Shown piece after piece: positions 33,918 to 43,895 of a stretch of 64,000 nucleotides of DNA (position 1 is its first letter; every line of letters starts with the position of its first letter). Made by a program: the position numbers and the translations under genes. The stretch is taken from NCBI RefSeq assembly GCF_002099425.1, contig NW_018343964.1:1226501-1290500 (forward strand), read 5' to 3'. The stretch is from Phascolarctos cinereus (lineage: Eukaryota > Chordata > Mammalia > Diprotodontia > Phascolarctidae). The notes beneath the pieces were generated by a model that searched no databases, had not been told where the DNA came from, and saw only the letters and a program-made list of their open reading frames with translations.

Positions 33918-34953
33918 TATGATTTCTCTTTCCTGTTTACCTCTTCATGCTTCTCTTGAGTCTTGTATTTGAAAGTCAAATTTTCTATTCAGCTCTGGTC
34001 TTTTCATCAAGAATGCTTGAAAGTCCTCTATTTCACTGAATGACCATTTTTTTCCCCTGAAGGATTATACTCAGTTTTGCTGGGTAGGTGATTCTTGGAT
34101 GTAATCCTGTCTCCTTTGCCCTCCAGAATATTATATTCCAAGCCCTCTGATCCCTTAATGTAGAAGCTGCTTAAATCTTGTGTTATCCTGTTTGTGTTTC
34201 CACAATACTTGAATTGTTTGTTTCTGGCTGCTTGCAATATTTTCTCCTTGACCAGGGAACTCTGGAATTTGGCTACAATATTCCTAGGAGTTTTCCTTTG
34301 GGGATCCCTTTCAGGAGGTGATCAGTGAATTCTTTCAATTTCTATTTTGCCTGGTTCTAAGATATCAGGGCAGTTTTCCTTGATAATTTCTTGAAAGATG
34401 ATCTCCAGGCTCTTTTTTTGATCATGGCTTTCAGATAGTCCAATAATTTTTAAATTCTCTCTCCTGGATCTATTCTCCAGGTGAGTTGTTTTTCCAGTGA
34501 GATATTTCACATTCTCTTCTATTTTTTCATTCTTTTGGATTTCATTTTATAGTGCCTTGATTTCTCATATAGTCTCTAGCTTCCAATTGCTCTATTCTAA
34601 ATTTTAAGGAAGTATTTTCTTCAGTAAACTTTTGGACTTCCTTTTTCCATTTAGCCAATTTTGCTTTTTAGGGCATTCTTCTCCTCATTGTCTTCTTGGA
34701 CCTCTTTCACCATTTGGGTTAGGCTATTTTTTGGGTCTCCTTTAGAATCACTCTTAGTTTTTCTTCTACTTCTCTTATTGCTTCTCAAAATCTTTTTTGA
34801 GCTCTTCCATGGCCTGGGACCAATTCATATTTTTCTTGGAGGCTTTGGATGTAGGAGCTTTGTCTTCCTTGTCTTCTTCTGGTTGTATGATTTGATCTTC
34901 ATTGTCACCAAAGTAAGATAATATAGTCTGACATTTTTGTGCTGCTTGCTCAT
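33918..34953 (-). pseudogene. ORF1: LINE-1 ORF1, HAL1 copy E, broken
   Basis: The N-terminal QTILSYFGDNEDQ block, SKASKKNM-like linker, a shortened coiled-coil, the RRM start SRRENLKIIGLSES with FQEIIKENCPDIL (34510-34322) and the C-terminal domain (34237-34028, IKGSEGLEYNILEGKGDR in a shifted frame) can be traced. A coiled-coil segment of about 70 bp present in copy C is missing. Several frame breaks. Confidence 0.87.
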
Positions 34954-35103
34954 TATCTCAGCCAAATATTTGAGTTATAAAGTCTTTGTTAAGGTAGGGG
35001 TTTGTTTCCAGTGTGGAGAATGTACTATCCCAAGCTTCAGGGATTTTGTGCAGCTGTTTTTAGAGATACTTCTCAGGACCTGTAAATTTTCAGTTCTTCC
35101 AAG

Positions 35104-35526
35104 GTGCTACGATCAAGGGTGAGGTGTTTACTCCTTCCCTGTCCTTCACTCTTCTCTATGAGTGACCACAAGCACTCTTTTCTGTCTTGGAACTGTGAGG
35201 AGGATTTTCTCTTCACAGCAACTACAAGCTCCACCATGCCAGCGCTCCTCCTCGCCCCAGGACTGTCACCCAGAACTGTCACACAGATCCAAGCAAGGGC
35301 AAAGCAAGAGAATCCTGCACCAGCAAAGAGATCCCTGCAATCCCCTTCTGATCAGTCACTGGATTCACCCTCAGTCTGTGGGCCAGAAGCTCCAAAAGGC
35401 AGCTGCCGTTTGCGGCTGTTCTTGGAGAATGGGGCTCGAACCCAACACTTCTCTCTCACCCCAGAAACAGACTTTTCCCACTGGCTTCTAAGTTGTCTTT
35501 GGTGTTTGTGGGTTGAGAAATCTTGA
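35104..35526 (+). CDS. Antisense open frame in HAL1 5'UTR (ORF0-like), copy E
   Basis: The longest of the set, 140 codons. Shared words: SDHKHSFLSWNCEEDFLFTATTSSTMPALLL, RTVTQIQARAKQENPAPAKRSLQSPSDQ and DSPSVCGPEA; the tail FSLTPETDFSHWLLSCLW is shared in part with copy A. Remains open although the parent ORF1 is broken. No known domain. Confidence 0.4.
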   Translation: MLRSRVRCLLLPCPSLFSMSDHKHSFLSWNCEEDFLFTATTSSTMPALLLAPGLSPRTVTQIQARAKQENPAPAKRSLQSPSDQSLDSPSVCGPEAPKGSCRLRLFLENGARTQHFSLTPETDFSHWLLSCLWCLWVEKS

Positions 35527-35812
35527 AACCACCACATCTGCCTGCGATTCAGTCCTCTGAGGCCTGCTCCAGGTTCACTGAGACAAAGGATGGGAGTGGT
35601 TGACATCTTAGAGGTTGCAGGAAGACAGTCACACTAATGTACTGTTTGTTAAGCTATGAATTATTACAACCATTGATATCAATTTGGAAATATGCAAATA
35701 AAGTGAATAAAACATCCTTATTCATAAAACATCCAATATTTCTAATACTAGGAAATCCTACAGAAGGTCACTGGTAAAAATGAAGACCTCATATATATCA
35801 TTTCTTTACCAA

Positions 35813-36015
35813 CTGTTTTTCTCTATTGCTCTCCTTTCTTTCTTTAACTCTTCCAGGAATTCTTGTCAGTCTTAAGTACAAGTAGCATTTTTCTCTGAGG
35901 CTTTGATTGTGGCTGTTTTGATGTCATTGTCTTCTGGTGTCTTATGTCTTATGTTTTCTTCTGGTGTCTTCTAAAGTCTTCCCTGCAACTGTTGTAGCTT
36001 TTAATGGTCAAGGGT

Positions 36016-36047
<32 letters not shown>

Positions 36048-36444
36048 GTTTTTTGGCTCATTTTTCCACCTCATTTCTTGACTTGTAACTTTATGTTAAA
36101 ATTCAGCTCTGCTCACTTAGGGAGAAACTGTCCCAACTTCGGGCTTTTTTTGTGCTGCTATTCTTAGAACTAATTCTGGGAGGTTAAAAATGTCTGGTGC
36201 TTCCATGGTTGTGTGACCCAGGGAGAGGTGTGGTTACTACTCTCTTGGTATGCACTTTGGTCTTAACATAGGAACAGCCTCTGCTCCCCTGCATCCAAAA
36301 GCATTAGCACTCCTCTTGGCTTTGACCTATGACTAGGTTCCTTGTTTTCCAACAGCCACAATCTCCAGTTCCCCTGTCTGCCTTGGAATTGTGACCTGGA
36401 CTCTTGCTCCCTTGTCCTCAACCACAAGTGCTAGACCTTATATA
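35813..36444 (-). repeat. Old LINE-1 5'UTR/ORF1 N-terminal fragment
   Basis: Antisense blocks match 48350-48960 in order: 'ttttctctgaggctttgattgtgg', (ttttg)n, 'ctgtcccaacttcgggct', 'cttggaattgtgacctgga'. Inserted in the plus-strand L1 between ORF2 codons. Confidence 0.7.
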
Positions 36445-36699
36445 TTCTATTTACAGAATATATATAGAAGATCGTTTTAGAAACAAAGTAGATACCCATT
36501 AATTAAACAATGACTAAACAAATGGTGGTACACAAATGTAATGGGATATTACTGTGCTATAAAAACAGCATATACGATGAAATATAAAGAAGCATAGGAA
36601 GACTTACATAAACTGATGTAATGTGAAGTAAACCAAGAAAACATTATACACAGGGACTAAAACAATGTAAATGAAAGAATAATAACCCAGAAATAACCA

Positions 36700-36905
36700 A
36701 AGGAAGGGAATAAGCACTTACATAGTACCTACTAGTTGCTAGGCACTGTTTTAAGAACTTTTTATAAATATTAACTCATTTGATTCTCAAGATAATCCTT
36801 TGAGGTATATGCTAGTATCATCTATTGAAAAAAAAAACTGAGGCAAACAGACATTAGGTGATTCACTCTAGACCCAATGTTCTACACTGCCACTAGCTGC
36901 CTCCC
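36700..36905 (-). repeat. MIR/THER-like SINE in L1 3'UTR
   Basis: 'ataagcacttacatagtacc', 'tattaactcatttgattctc', 'aactgaggcaaacagacatt' and 'ctgccactagctgcc' are the antisense MIR-like order. Confidence 0.7.
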
Positions 36906-37238
36906 CCTCAAAAAATAATGAATGTTGCAAAATTACAAAGAACAAGAATGACTCCAAAGAATAAATATGAGAAGCCTCTCCTCCCTCAATTCCTTTGCAG
37001 ATGTGGGGTGGTGGTGGTGGAATTCACAAGTTTGGAACGTGATGTTCATTATTACTTTTTTTTCAATGAGTTCAATAATTTTGGTGATTTTTTTTCCTTT
37101 CTTTCTCTTTAAATTTTTTTTTTTCAATTTAACTTTTATATAGGTTGGCCCTCTGGGAGAGGGAAGGGAAGGAATATCATACAGGAAGAAATTTAAGCAA
37201 TGTGAAAGCAACAGGTATCAATGGAATTATTTTTAAAA

Positions 37239-37500
37239 TAAGTAAACATTTATTAAGCTCCCAGGTTGTTGCTTCACTAAGGATACCAAGACAAACTGCA
37301 ATAATCCCTCCTTTTTAAGAACTTATATTGGGGCAATTAAGTGGCGCAGTGGATAGAGCAGTGGCCCTGGAGTCAAGAGGACCTGAGTTCAAATCTGACC
37401 TCAGACACATGATACTCACTAGTTGTGTGACCCTGGGCAAGTCACTTAACCCCAATTGCCTCAAAAAAAAAAGAGCTTATATTCTATTATTCTATAGGGG
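37239..37500 (-). repeat. L2-type 3' tail, antisense, split by a SINE
   Basis: 'taaacatttattaagctccc' and 'ataatccctcctttttaagaac' before the SINE, then 'ttatattctattattctatagg' after it, continue the same L2-type tail. Confidence 0.65.
37317..37483 (+). mobile_element. tRNA-derived SINE, complete short form with target duplication
   Basis: 37330-37470 runs from 'ggggcaattaagtggcgcag' through gagttcaaat and 'gtgaccctgggcaagtcact' to an A10 tail. Duplication aaga[a/g]cttatatt at 37317-37329 and 37471-37483. The near-intact sequence suggests a relatively young copy. Confidence 0.93.
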
Positions 37501-37685
37501 CAAAAAATGTTGGCAAATATAAGTACATATAAACATGTACATAGTAAATAAAAGTTACTTTTATGAGGGGTGGCAATAAGATCTGGGAGAATAGGGAAGG
37601 CACCATTTTTAATTTTTTTCTTTATTGTTTCTTTATTAATTTTTAACATTATTTTTTTAAATGAGTTCCAAATTCTGTATGTGAT

Positions 37686-37716
<31 letters not shown>

Positions 37717-38284
37717 TGTTTATCTCTCTTTCCAAACCCTTCTGCATCCATTGAGAAGGCAAGCAATATGTATCAATTGTACATGTGAAATAATGCAAAA
37801 CATTTCCATATTAGTCATGTTGAAAAAAAAGTAAGAAAAATTAAGAAATGAAGAAATACGTATACCTCACTTTTTACTTCCTGTAATCCTCTCTATCTCT
37901 TCTTTGGTCACAAACTCTTCCCTTATCTATAGATATGATAGGTACATTTTTCCATGTTCCCCTAATTTACTTATGGAATCACACTGTACATCTAAATCAT
38001 TTACCTATTTAGACCTCATCTCGGTATACTGTGTGAGATGTTAATCTGCGTCTAATTTCTGCCAACCGCTTTCCAGTTTCCCAAGTAATTTTTGTCAAAT
38101 ACTGAGTTCTTACCCTCAAAGCTTAGATTTTGGGGTTTATCAGATATTAGATTACTATGATCATTTGTTACTATGTACTATGTACTTAATCTGTCCTATT
38201 GATCCACCACTCTATTTCTTAACCAGTACTTCGATATTACTGCTTTGTAATATAGTTTTAAATCTGGAACTGCCAGGCTGCCTT

Positions 38285-38500
38285 TCTGGAGTCAGGTAAA
38301 TTCATCTTCATGAGTTCTAATCTGGCTTCGCATATCTACTAGTTATATGACCTGGGCAAGTCATTTACCACTATTCACCTGAGTTTCTTCATCCATAAAA
38401 TAGGTTGGAGAAGGAAACAAACCACTCCAGTAACATTGGCAAGGAAACCTCAAATGAGGTCATGAAGAGTCAGACATGACTGAATCAACTGAACAACAAT
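38285..38500 (+). mobile_element. tRNA-derived SINE, long-tail module, diverged
   Basis: 'ctttctggagtcaggtaaatt', 'gacctgggcaagtcatttac', 'aaacaaaccactccagtaac', 'gagtcagacatgactgaatc' and caac-rich end. Lies inside L1 ORF2. Confidence 0.85.
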
Positions 38501-38667
38501 TTTTGCTTTTACTTTACCTGAGATGGTGATCACGACCCCTTGCCTTTTTTTTTTAACTTAGCTGAAGCATAATAGATTCTACTTCAATCCTTTATTTGAA
38601 CTCTGTGTGCATTTCTGTTTAAAGTGTTTTTTTTTAAATAAGCCTTTCATTAGTTTTATTAGCATGG

Positions 38668-38821
38668 ATCTATTTTTTTTTTTTTGGCAATTGGGGTTAA
38701 GTGACTTGCTCTGGGTCACACAGCTAGTAAGTGTCAAGTGTTTGGTCTGAGGCTGGATGTGAAATCAGGTCCTCCTGACTTCAGGGCTGGTGCTCTATCC
38801 ACTGCACCAGCTAGCTGCCCC
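38668..38821 (-). mobile_element. tRNA-derived SINE, antisense
   Basis: Poly-T, 'ggcaattggggttaagtgac' through 'ccagctagctgcccc'. Inserted in L1 ORF2. Confidence 0.92.
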
Positions 38822-39039
38822 TCAAGTGTGTTTCTTGTAAACAATATATCATTGTTTGTGGTTTCTAATCTATTTTTCTATCTACTTCCATTTTATGGAT
38901 GGGTTCCTCTCATTCACATTCACAGTTATGATTACTCTGTATTTAGCCTCCATCCTATTATCTCTCTGTTTTTACCCTGCCCCTCCTCAATATTCTGTTT
39001 TTCTTCTGAGCATTGCCACTTCTAATCTAAAAAAGATTT

Positions 39040-39225
39040 CATTTTTGAGATGAACTTTGAAGGACACCATAAATTCCTGGAGGCAGAGGGTGAGAGAGGA
39101 ACACATCCAAAACTGAGGAATGGACACAAGGTAGGAACAACCTATCCAAAGTCATAAAGATGGGAAATAGAACACATTTGAAAGGGACAGCTAGAAGACT
39201 GGTTTGGCTAAACAGAAGACTACAT
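39040..39225 (-). repeat. L2-associated 3' region fragment, antisense
   Basis: 'gatgaactttgaaggacacc', 'ctggaggcagagggtgagag', 'gacagctagaagactggtttgg' match the antisense block also found at 15400-15600. Confidence 0.5.
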
Positions 39226-39449
39226 GGTGGGCTCGTATTATTACATCCTCTTCAATTAAAGCCCCCTTACAGTTTCATTTTTTAAAATGCAGAAGTACAA
39301 ATATTTTCCACATTTCTTTAAAGTAGGTAGCTCAGAAAACATTACATCATAGCTATTTCATAAAGAAAAGAAGAGGCACTGAAATTTCTAATAAATTTAG
39401 GGCTTAGTGGAAGATAAAAGAGGGGGGGAAAGTGGCTCCTGATTTCTTC

Positions 39450-39568
39450 TAGAAGAATATAAATTTCTTGAAGACAGATTGTTTCATTTTTGACTTTGTC
39501 TTCTAGACCCTTAGTATAATGCTTTGCATAGATTTGCAGTTAATTAGTATTTGTTGAATTAGCACCTA
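39450..39568 (+). repeat. L2 3' tail fragment
   Basis: 'atttcttgaagacagattgt', 'ttgtcttctagacccttagta', 'tagtatttgttgaattagc'. Confidence 0.65.
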
Positions 39569-39569
39569 A

Positions 39570-41084
39570 TCTACTTGAGTTCCAAAAGCATGCTTTTAGT
39601 TTCCTCTTGTTCTAACATATTGAAATATGAATTGCCAGAAAATATATACTAGTATGGTAATTATTATAGATGTTAATGTAGGAAGTTATTTATTTGCACC
39701 AAGACATGAGAATACTAAAATAAACTTATCTGGGACTATCTCCTGTTGCACACTTCTGTGTAGCTATGTTGATCTTATAGACTATGGGACAATCATCAGA
39801 TTTACCTCCTGTTTTAATTGGACCATGGCCCTCAGTAATCCTTTGGAGGTTGCGGCTCCACAGAAGTTATTTCCTCCAAAAGGCTTTAAATTACTATCAC
39901 CCTTACTGAAAGGGGAGAAGAAAAGATCTTTTTCTTTGGATACTGAAGCCTTAGAAAATTATTTTTAAAAAGAATCCTTAAAAAGAAGCTTTAAAAGAAA
40001 TCTATAAATCCTGAAAAGGCAAAGCCATTCTTCAAGATATTAAATACATTTATTGTCTCACAAAATGCCACATAAACACAGGCACTCCCCATAAAACATG
40101 TATTATTTATAAGGTAAATAAGAAATTACATTAGATGCCTCATGACAGCTAAATATGATTACATAAGATTTTTTTTTCAAAATTTCCTTGTCATTGTTGA
40201 CATGACTAGTTATCAAACAACCAGTTTTGCATACTATATGGCTGGTGGGTTCTTTTTTCCCATTACTAGATGAAGAATGATGTAATCAAGAATTTGAGAA
40301 TCCCATTTTCATAAAAATGGAAGCTTTGGTAATATTCGTGCCCCTCAACAAAGGTGCCTAATTTTAATGGGTCTTCCCAGAATACAAGAAGACTTTCAAT
40401 CTTCTTTGAATCTATTGTTAATTGTGATTATATGATGCCAAGCTTCTCTTCAGCTTATTCTCAGGGAGGCAAGTACAAAACAAAATGGTTCAGAAGACTT
40501 TGGCTCGAGAAGCTACTTCATAGAAAGATGGAATTTAGTACAGGATCAGGATATGTTGCAAGTTTTCTATTCTGGAGCTTATAGAAGGGTTCTGTGCTTC
40601 TAACTAAGCTTTGATTCTTATAGTAAGTCTGAGACTGTCACACAAGGTTTGGAATGACCAGAGACATAGTAGCCTTAGCCTTAAACACCTTCTGCAAATA
40701 TCAGCTAATGCCTCACTTGCTTTTAGGTTACATGTGGGGGACTGGGGAGTACTAAACATTAATAAGTATAGTTTTCAAAAAACAAAAACAAAAAATCTAC
40801 TTTGACGGAAGATAGATCAATTTGTTTGAGGGCTAGCCTAGGGACCATCTAGTATAAGATAGATTCTATTAATGTCCTCTGTTGTCATTTGCCAGAAGTA
40901 GACTTATAGAGATTCAGACCATATGTGTGTATGTATATTTGCTTCAAATAAATGTACACTTTTGAGGTCCTTCCTAGGTATGCCTACCTACCAATTATCA
41001 TTCTAAGTTGATTGGAAGTTTTAAATGATTTGAAGACATACTGAAAATAAGATACCTCTGTATTTAATTTTCCAGGGTTTTATT
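39570..41084. other. No gene or repeat recognised
   Basis: The largest quiet stretch. Frames of 64-113 codons (39627-39968, 40354-40584, 40611-40805) have no recognisable domain and no supporting features. Confidence 0.45.
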
Positions 41085-41162
41085 ATTGTATTTGAATACC
41101 TCACACTTGGTATAGTGCATGGCATATAATACTTGTTTAATAAATGCTTGTTGATTGATACA
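41085..41162 (+). repeat. L2 3' tip
   Basis: 'gtatagtgcatggcatataat' followed by 'ttaataaatgcttgttgattga'. Confidence 0.7.
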
Positions 41163-41164
41163 GG

Positions 41165-41785
41165 TTAAATATTTCTAAGTTGAGGAAACAACTGTCACAG
41201 TATTGGTTCTAATCTATTTTTTTGGTATGTGGGCTTGTTCTCATGGGTAAATTCTTTATCCAAAAATGCCTCCATATTCTCAGGAATTGTTTTCAAATGA
41301 AGAGCTGTCATTCTTTTTCAGAAGACAGTCTTTTAGTTCAAATGGTCCATCTAGATGTATAGGAAGTGTATTTGGAGATAATTAGATGGGCTACAGGAAA
41401 CTAAAAGAGAGGAAATGTAAAATGGAGGTGTTTAGGAGTTTTTCTAAATGACTGGATATTGAGAAATAATGAGCTACCTAACTAACCCAATAACAGAGTA
41501 TAAATAATTTTTTGTAATGTTGGAAAGCCTTGACATGCCTATCTGGTCAACCTGCCTGGCTGAGCACCAGCAATGCCACTGGTAACCTTTAAATTCATTC
41601 TGGTGCCACTCTGAATCAATGGAGAAGACATTGAGCTTTGGAGGAAGAACCCAGCTCTTGAAAACCTGGTTGGAGTTGAACCTCTGGGAGAGTGACGAAA
41701 AGGAGGAAAGGGGAATTTTCTATCTTCTCCCTCCTATAGACAATGGGTTCTTAGTGTAGAAACACTTGGTCATTTTTTAAAGATT
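41165..41785. other. No gene recognised
   Basis: Unassigned sequence. Confidence 0.4.
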
Positions 41786-41789
41786 TATC

Positions 41790-41970
41790 ACACATTCTCC
41801 TCTTCATATTGGATAGGAGAGTTTGTTTCATTTTACTCATCCCCATTTATCAGATAAGAAAACTAAGGTTCAGAGAATTTGAGAGACATCCTCAGGATCA
41901 TGCAACTAAGAAATGTCAGAACAAAGATTCCAGCTCAGATCTGATTTCAAGTCCTAATCTCTTTCCACAA
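41790..41970 (-). repeat. MIR/THER-like fragment
   Basis: 'catttatcagataagaaaact', 'aggttcagagaatttgagag' and 'gatctgatttcaagtcctaa' follow the antisense MIR core. Confidence 0.65.
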
Positions 41971-41971
41971 A

Positions 41972-42768
41972 TGTCAGGTCTTCTTCTCTGCCTATATGAG
42001 TCCAGCAAGTAGGAAAGTTGAAAGCTTAGAAGGTAAATCTTCAGATGCACCCTACTGACACCTAACTTCTTTTTTCTTGTCATTGTCAGATGACTCAGTA
42101 ATTGTTTACCTGATGAGTGGCACAAGGCTAAACTGACAGAAATTGGTTTCACCAGGCAGGCAGGTAGGCAAATGCTATTCCTGTGACTCAAGAGTTCCTT
42201 TAGACAAGTAGTAACTCTGAAACTACTGCAGGATCATGTTGTTTTGTCAGTAGGAGGTGAGAGGACCTGGAACCTGGGGACAGAACCCAGCTGTTTAGGA
42301 GATAGGCAAGTTTCAGAACTAAGAGTTTGAAGGTATAGGGCTAAGGAGGACCTTGCTGTTTTGTAGATTAAGGGTACAGGTTCTTTCTGGGGAAAAACAT
42401 AGTAATACCCTAGTCCAGAATTTTAGGAGAGCCAGAAGTTGAAAGCAGGGATGATTATAGCCAAGTGATGCAGCAACTTTCTTGACAGACTAAAAGACCC
42501 AGATCATCGGGAAAAATTCCAAAACATCAGCATCCCTCAGCATTAGAAACATAAGCTCTACCTCCTTACATGTGCCTTAGCTGTGTGGGTGCCTCTGTGT
42601 TTGCCTCTTTATTCATGAATGCTGTTGGTGTGACCTCTTGCCATAAAGACAGTATTTTGGTGAAAGTGTGCTCTACATGTACTGGGGACATATTTCGTTT
42701 CAAGTATTCTTACTGTACTTCCTATATATCCTATTGTTTCTACATTGGCTACATCTCTGTCATTTGCC
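41972..42768. other. No gene recognised
   Basis: Unassigned. Short frames at 42570-42785 and 42609-42818 overlap on opposite strands and lack motifs. Confidence 0.4.
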
Positions 42769-42769
42769 T

Positions 42770-43115
42770 CCTTTTTCTCCCCTAACATTGCCACCACCCT
42801 GATGAAAGCCTTTATCATCTCATGCCTGGAATATAGGAATAGTCTGCTGGTTTGTCTATCTCACAAATCTCTCCTTACTCCAATGCATCCTCTTTGACTG
42901 TAAAATTGATCTTCCTTAAGCACAGATCTAGCCATGTTACCCTGCATTGTGCAATAAAATCCAATTGCTCCCTTTTACCTCGTGTCAAAAATGAAATCCT
43001 CTAAGTGATGCTTAAAGACTTCCATAACCTTACTACTTTTGCAGTTTTCTTATATTTTAACCCCCACCCCTATATTCTGTGGACCAGTGACACTAGCCTC
43101 TTTGCTATTCTTTGA
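42770..43115 (+). repeat. L2 fragment, left half of a split element
   Basis: 'cattgccaccaccctgatgaaa', 'catgcctggaatataggaata', 'gatctagccatgttaccctg' and 'ccagtgacactagcctctttg' match the L2 ORF2 3' end. The sequence continues at 49375 after a 6.26-kb insertion. Confidence 0.85.
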
Positions 43116-43479
43116 TGTTTCATATATTTATTTAATATTTAATTTCCCCAATTACATATAAAAACAATTTTTCACATTTGTTTTATTTTAGTTTGACTTC
43201 CAAATTTTCTCCCTCCCTACCTCCCCACCTACACTGAAAAAAGAAAGAAATCTGATATAGTTTATATGTGTGCAGTCATGCAAAACATATTTCTGTATTA
43301 GTCCTGTTGTGAAAGAAAACACAAACCAAAAACAAAACAAGAAAAATAAAGTTTAAAAAAAGCATACTTTGATCTGCATTCAGATTTCAGTTTTTTCTCT
43401 GAAGATGTATAGCATTTTTCATCACAAGTCATTCAGAATTGTTTTGGGTCATTTTATTGCTGAGAATAGCTTAGGTCAC

Positions 43480-43895
43480 TCAGAGTTGATCATACAATAT
43501 TGCTGTTACTGTGTACAGTGTTCTCTGGTTCTGCTCATTTCACTTTATATCAGTTCACCAACAAAGCATTACTGTCTCATTTTTCCACATCCCTTCCTAC
43601 ATTTGTCATTTTCTTTTTTCTATCTTATTAGCCAATCTGATAGATGTGGAGTGGTACCTCAGAGTTGTTTTAAATTGTGTTTCTCTAACCAATAATGATT
43701 GAGAGCATTTTCTATATGACTATAAATACCTTTCATTATTTCATCTGAAAACAGCCTGTTCGTTTCCTTTGACCATTTATCAATTGGGGAATAGCTTTTA
43801 TTTTTTTATAAATTTGATTAAAATCTCTATATATTTGAAAAATGAGGCCTTCATTTAGAGAAACTTGGATTAAATTTTTTTTCAGTTATTACTGT
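43480..43895 (-). pseudogene. ORF2: LINE-1 ORF2 C-terminal segment in the old element
   Basis: The minus strand carries decayed equivalents of the 'IYKK...' stretch, the SL-RE(M)Q-KTT-RYH block (about 43700-43640) and the end of ORF2 ('gtgaaatgagcagaaccagag', 43550-43530). The part between the zinc-knuckle-like region and the terminal residues is deleted. Confidence 0.75.

Larger units (their letters stand above)
33194..35580 (-). mobile_element. HAL1-like half-LINE-1 (copy E, single 3' tail, 5'-truncated)
   Basis: Minus-strand order: partial 5'UTR (35580 to 34954, about 170 bp short of the usual start), ORF1 remnant 34953-33918, a short ctat run at 33790, purine-rich block, and one 3' end closing in poly-T on the plus strand at 33194. 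No ORF2. It sits in a plus-strand L1 ORF2, which resumes at 35581 but further along, so host sequence was lost before or during insertion. Confidence 0.88.
31200..37238 (+). mobile_element. Shattered LINE-1 (ORF2 and 3'UTR) hosting several insertions
   Basis: Plus-strand L1 pieces: 31283-32282, 32466-33193, 35581-35812, 36445-36700 and 36906-37238. ORF2 words: GPDRFTRRFYKTLK (about 31850), the RT core LFADDM decayed to SQFANDMMIYLENH (about 32675), MEREISFKIAPKLINCLGIKLSNPL (32817-32900), then GIAFPDLKF (about 33165). The 3'UTR ('acaagaatgactccaaagaat' and 'ctctgggagagggaaggg') belongs to a different L1 family from the HAL1 tails. Inserts: a SINE-like piece 32283-32465, HAL1 copy E, an antisense L1 5' fragment 35813-36444 and a MIR. 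About 300 ORF2 codons are missing around copy E. Confidence 0.8.
37600..39030 (-). mobile_element. LINE-1 ORF2/3'UTR pieces, antisense, with two SINEs
   Basis: 3'UTR at 37600-37880; ORF2 mid-region at 37890-38285 ('gtcaaatactgagttcttacc', 'aatatagttttaaatctgg'); and a more 5' ORF2 segment at 38500-38665 and 38822-39030 ('gtgtgtttcttgtaaacaat', 'attcacagttatgatta'). The parts are in order but have large gaps, so the copy is internally deleted. Confidence 0.8.

Noticed and set aside
37330-37470. Functional tRNA gene
   Set aside because: The box A/B-like sequences belong to a SINE with A-tail and target duplication; no cloverleaf with a proper anticodon arm was evident.
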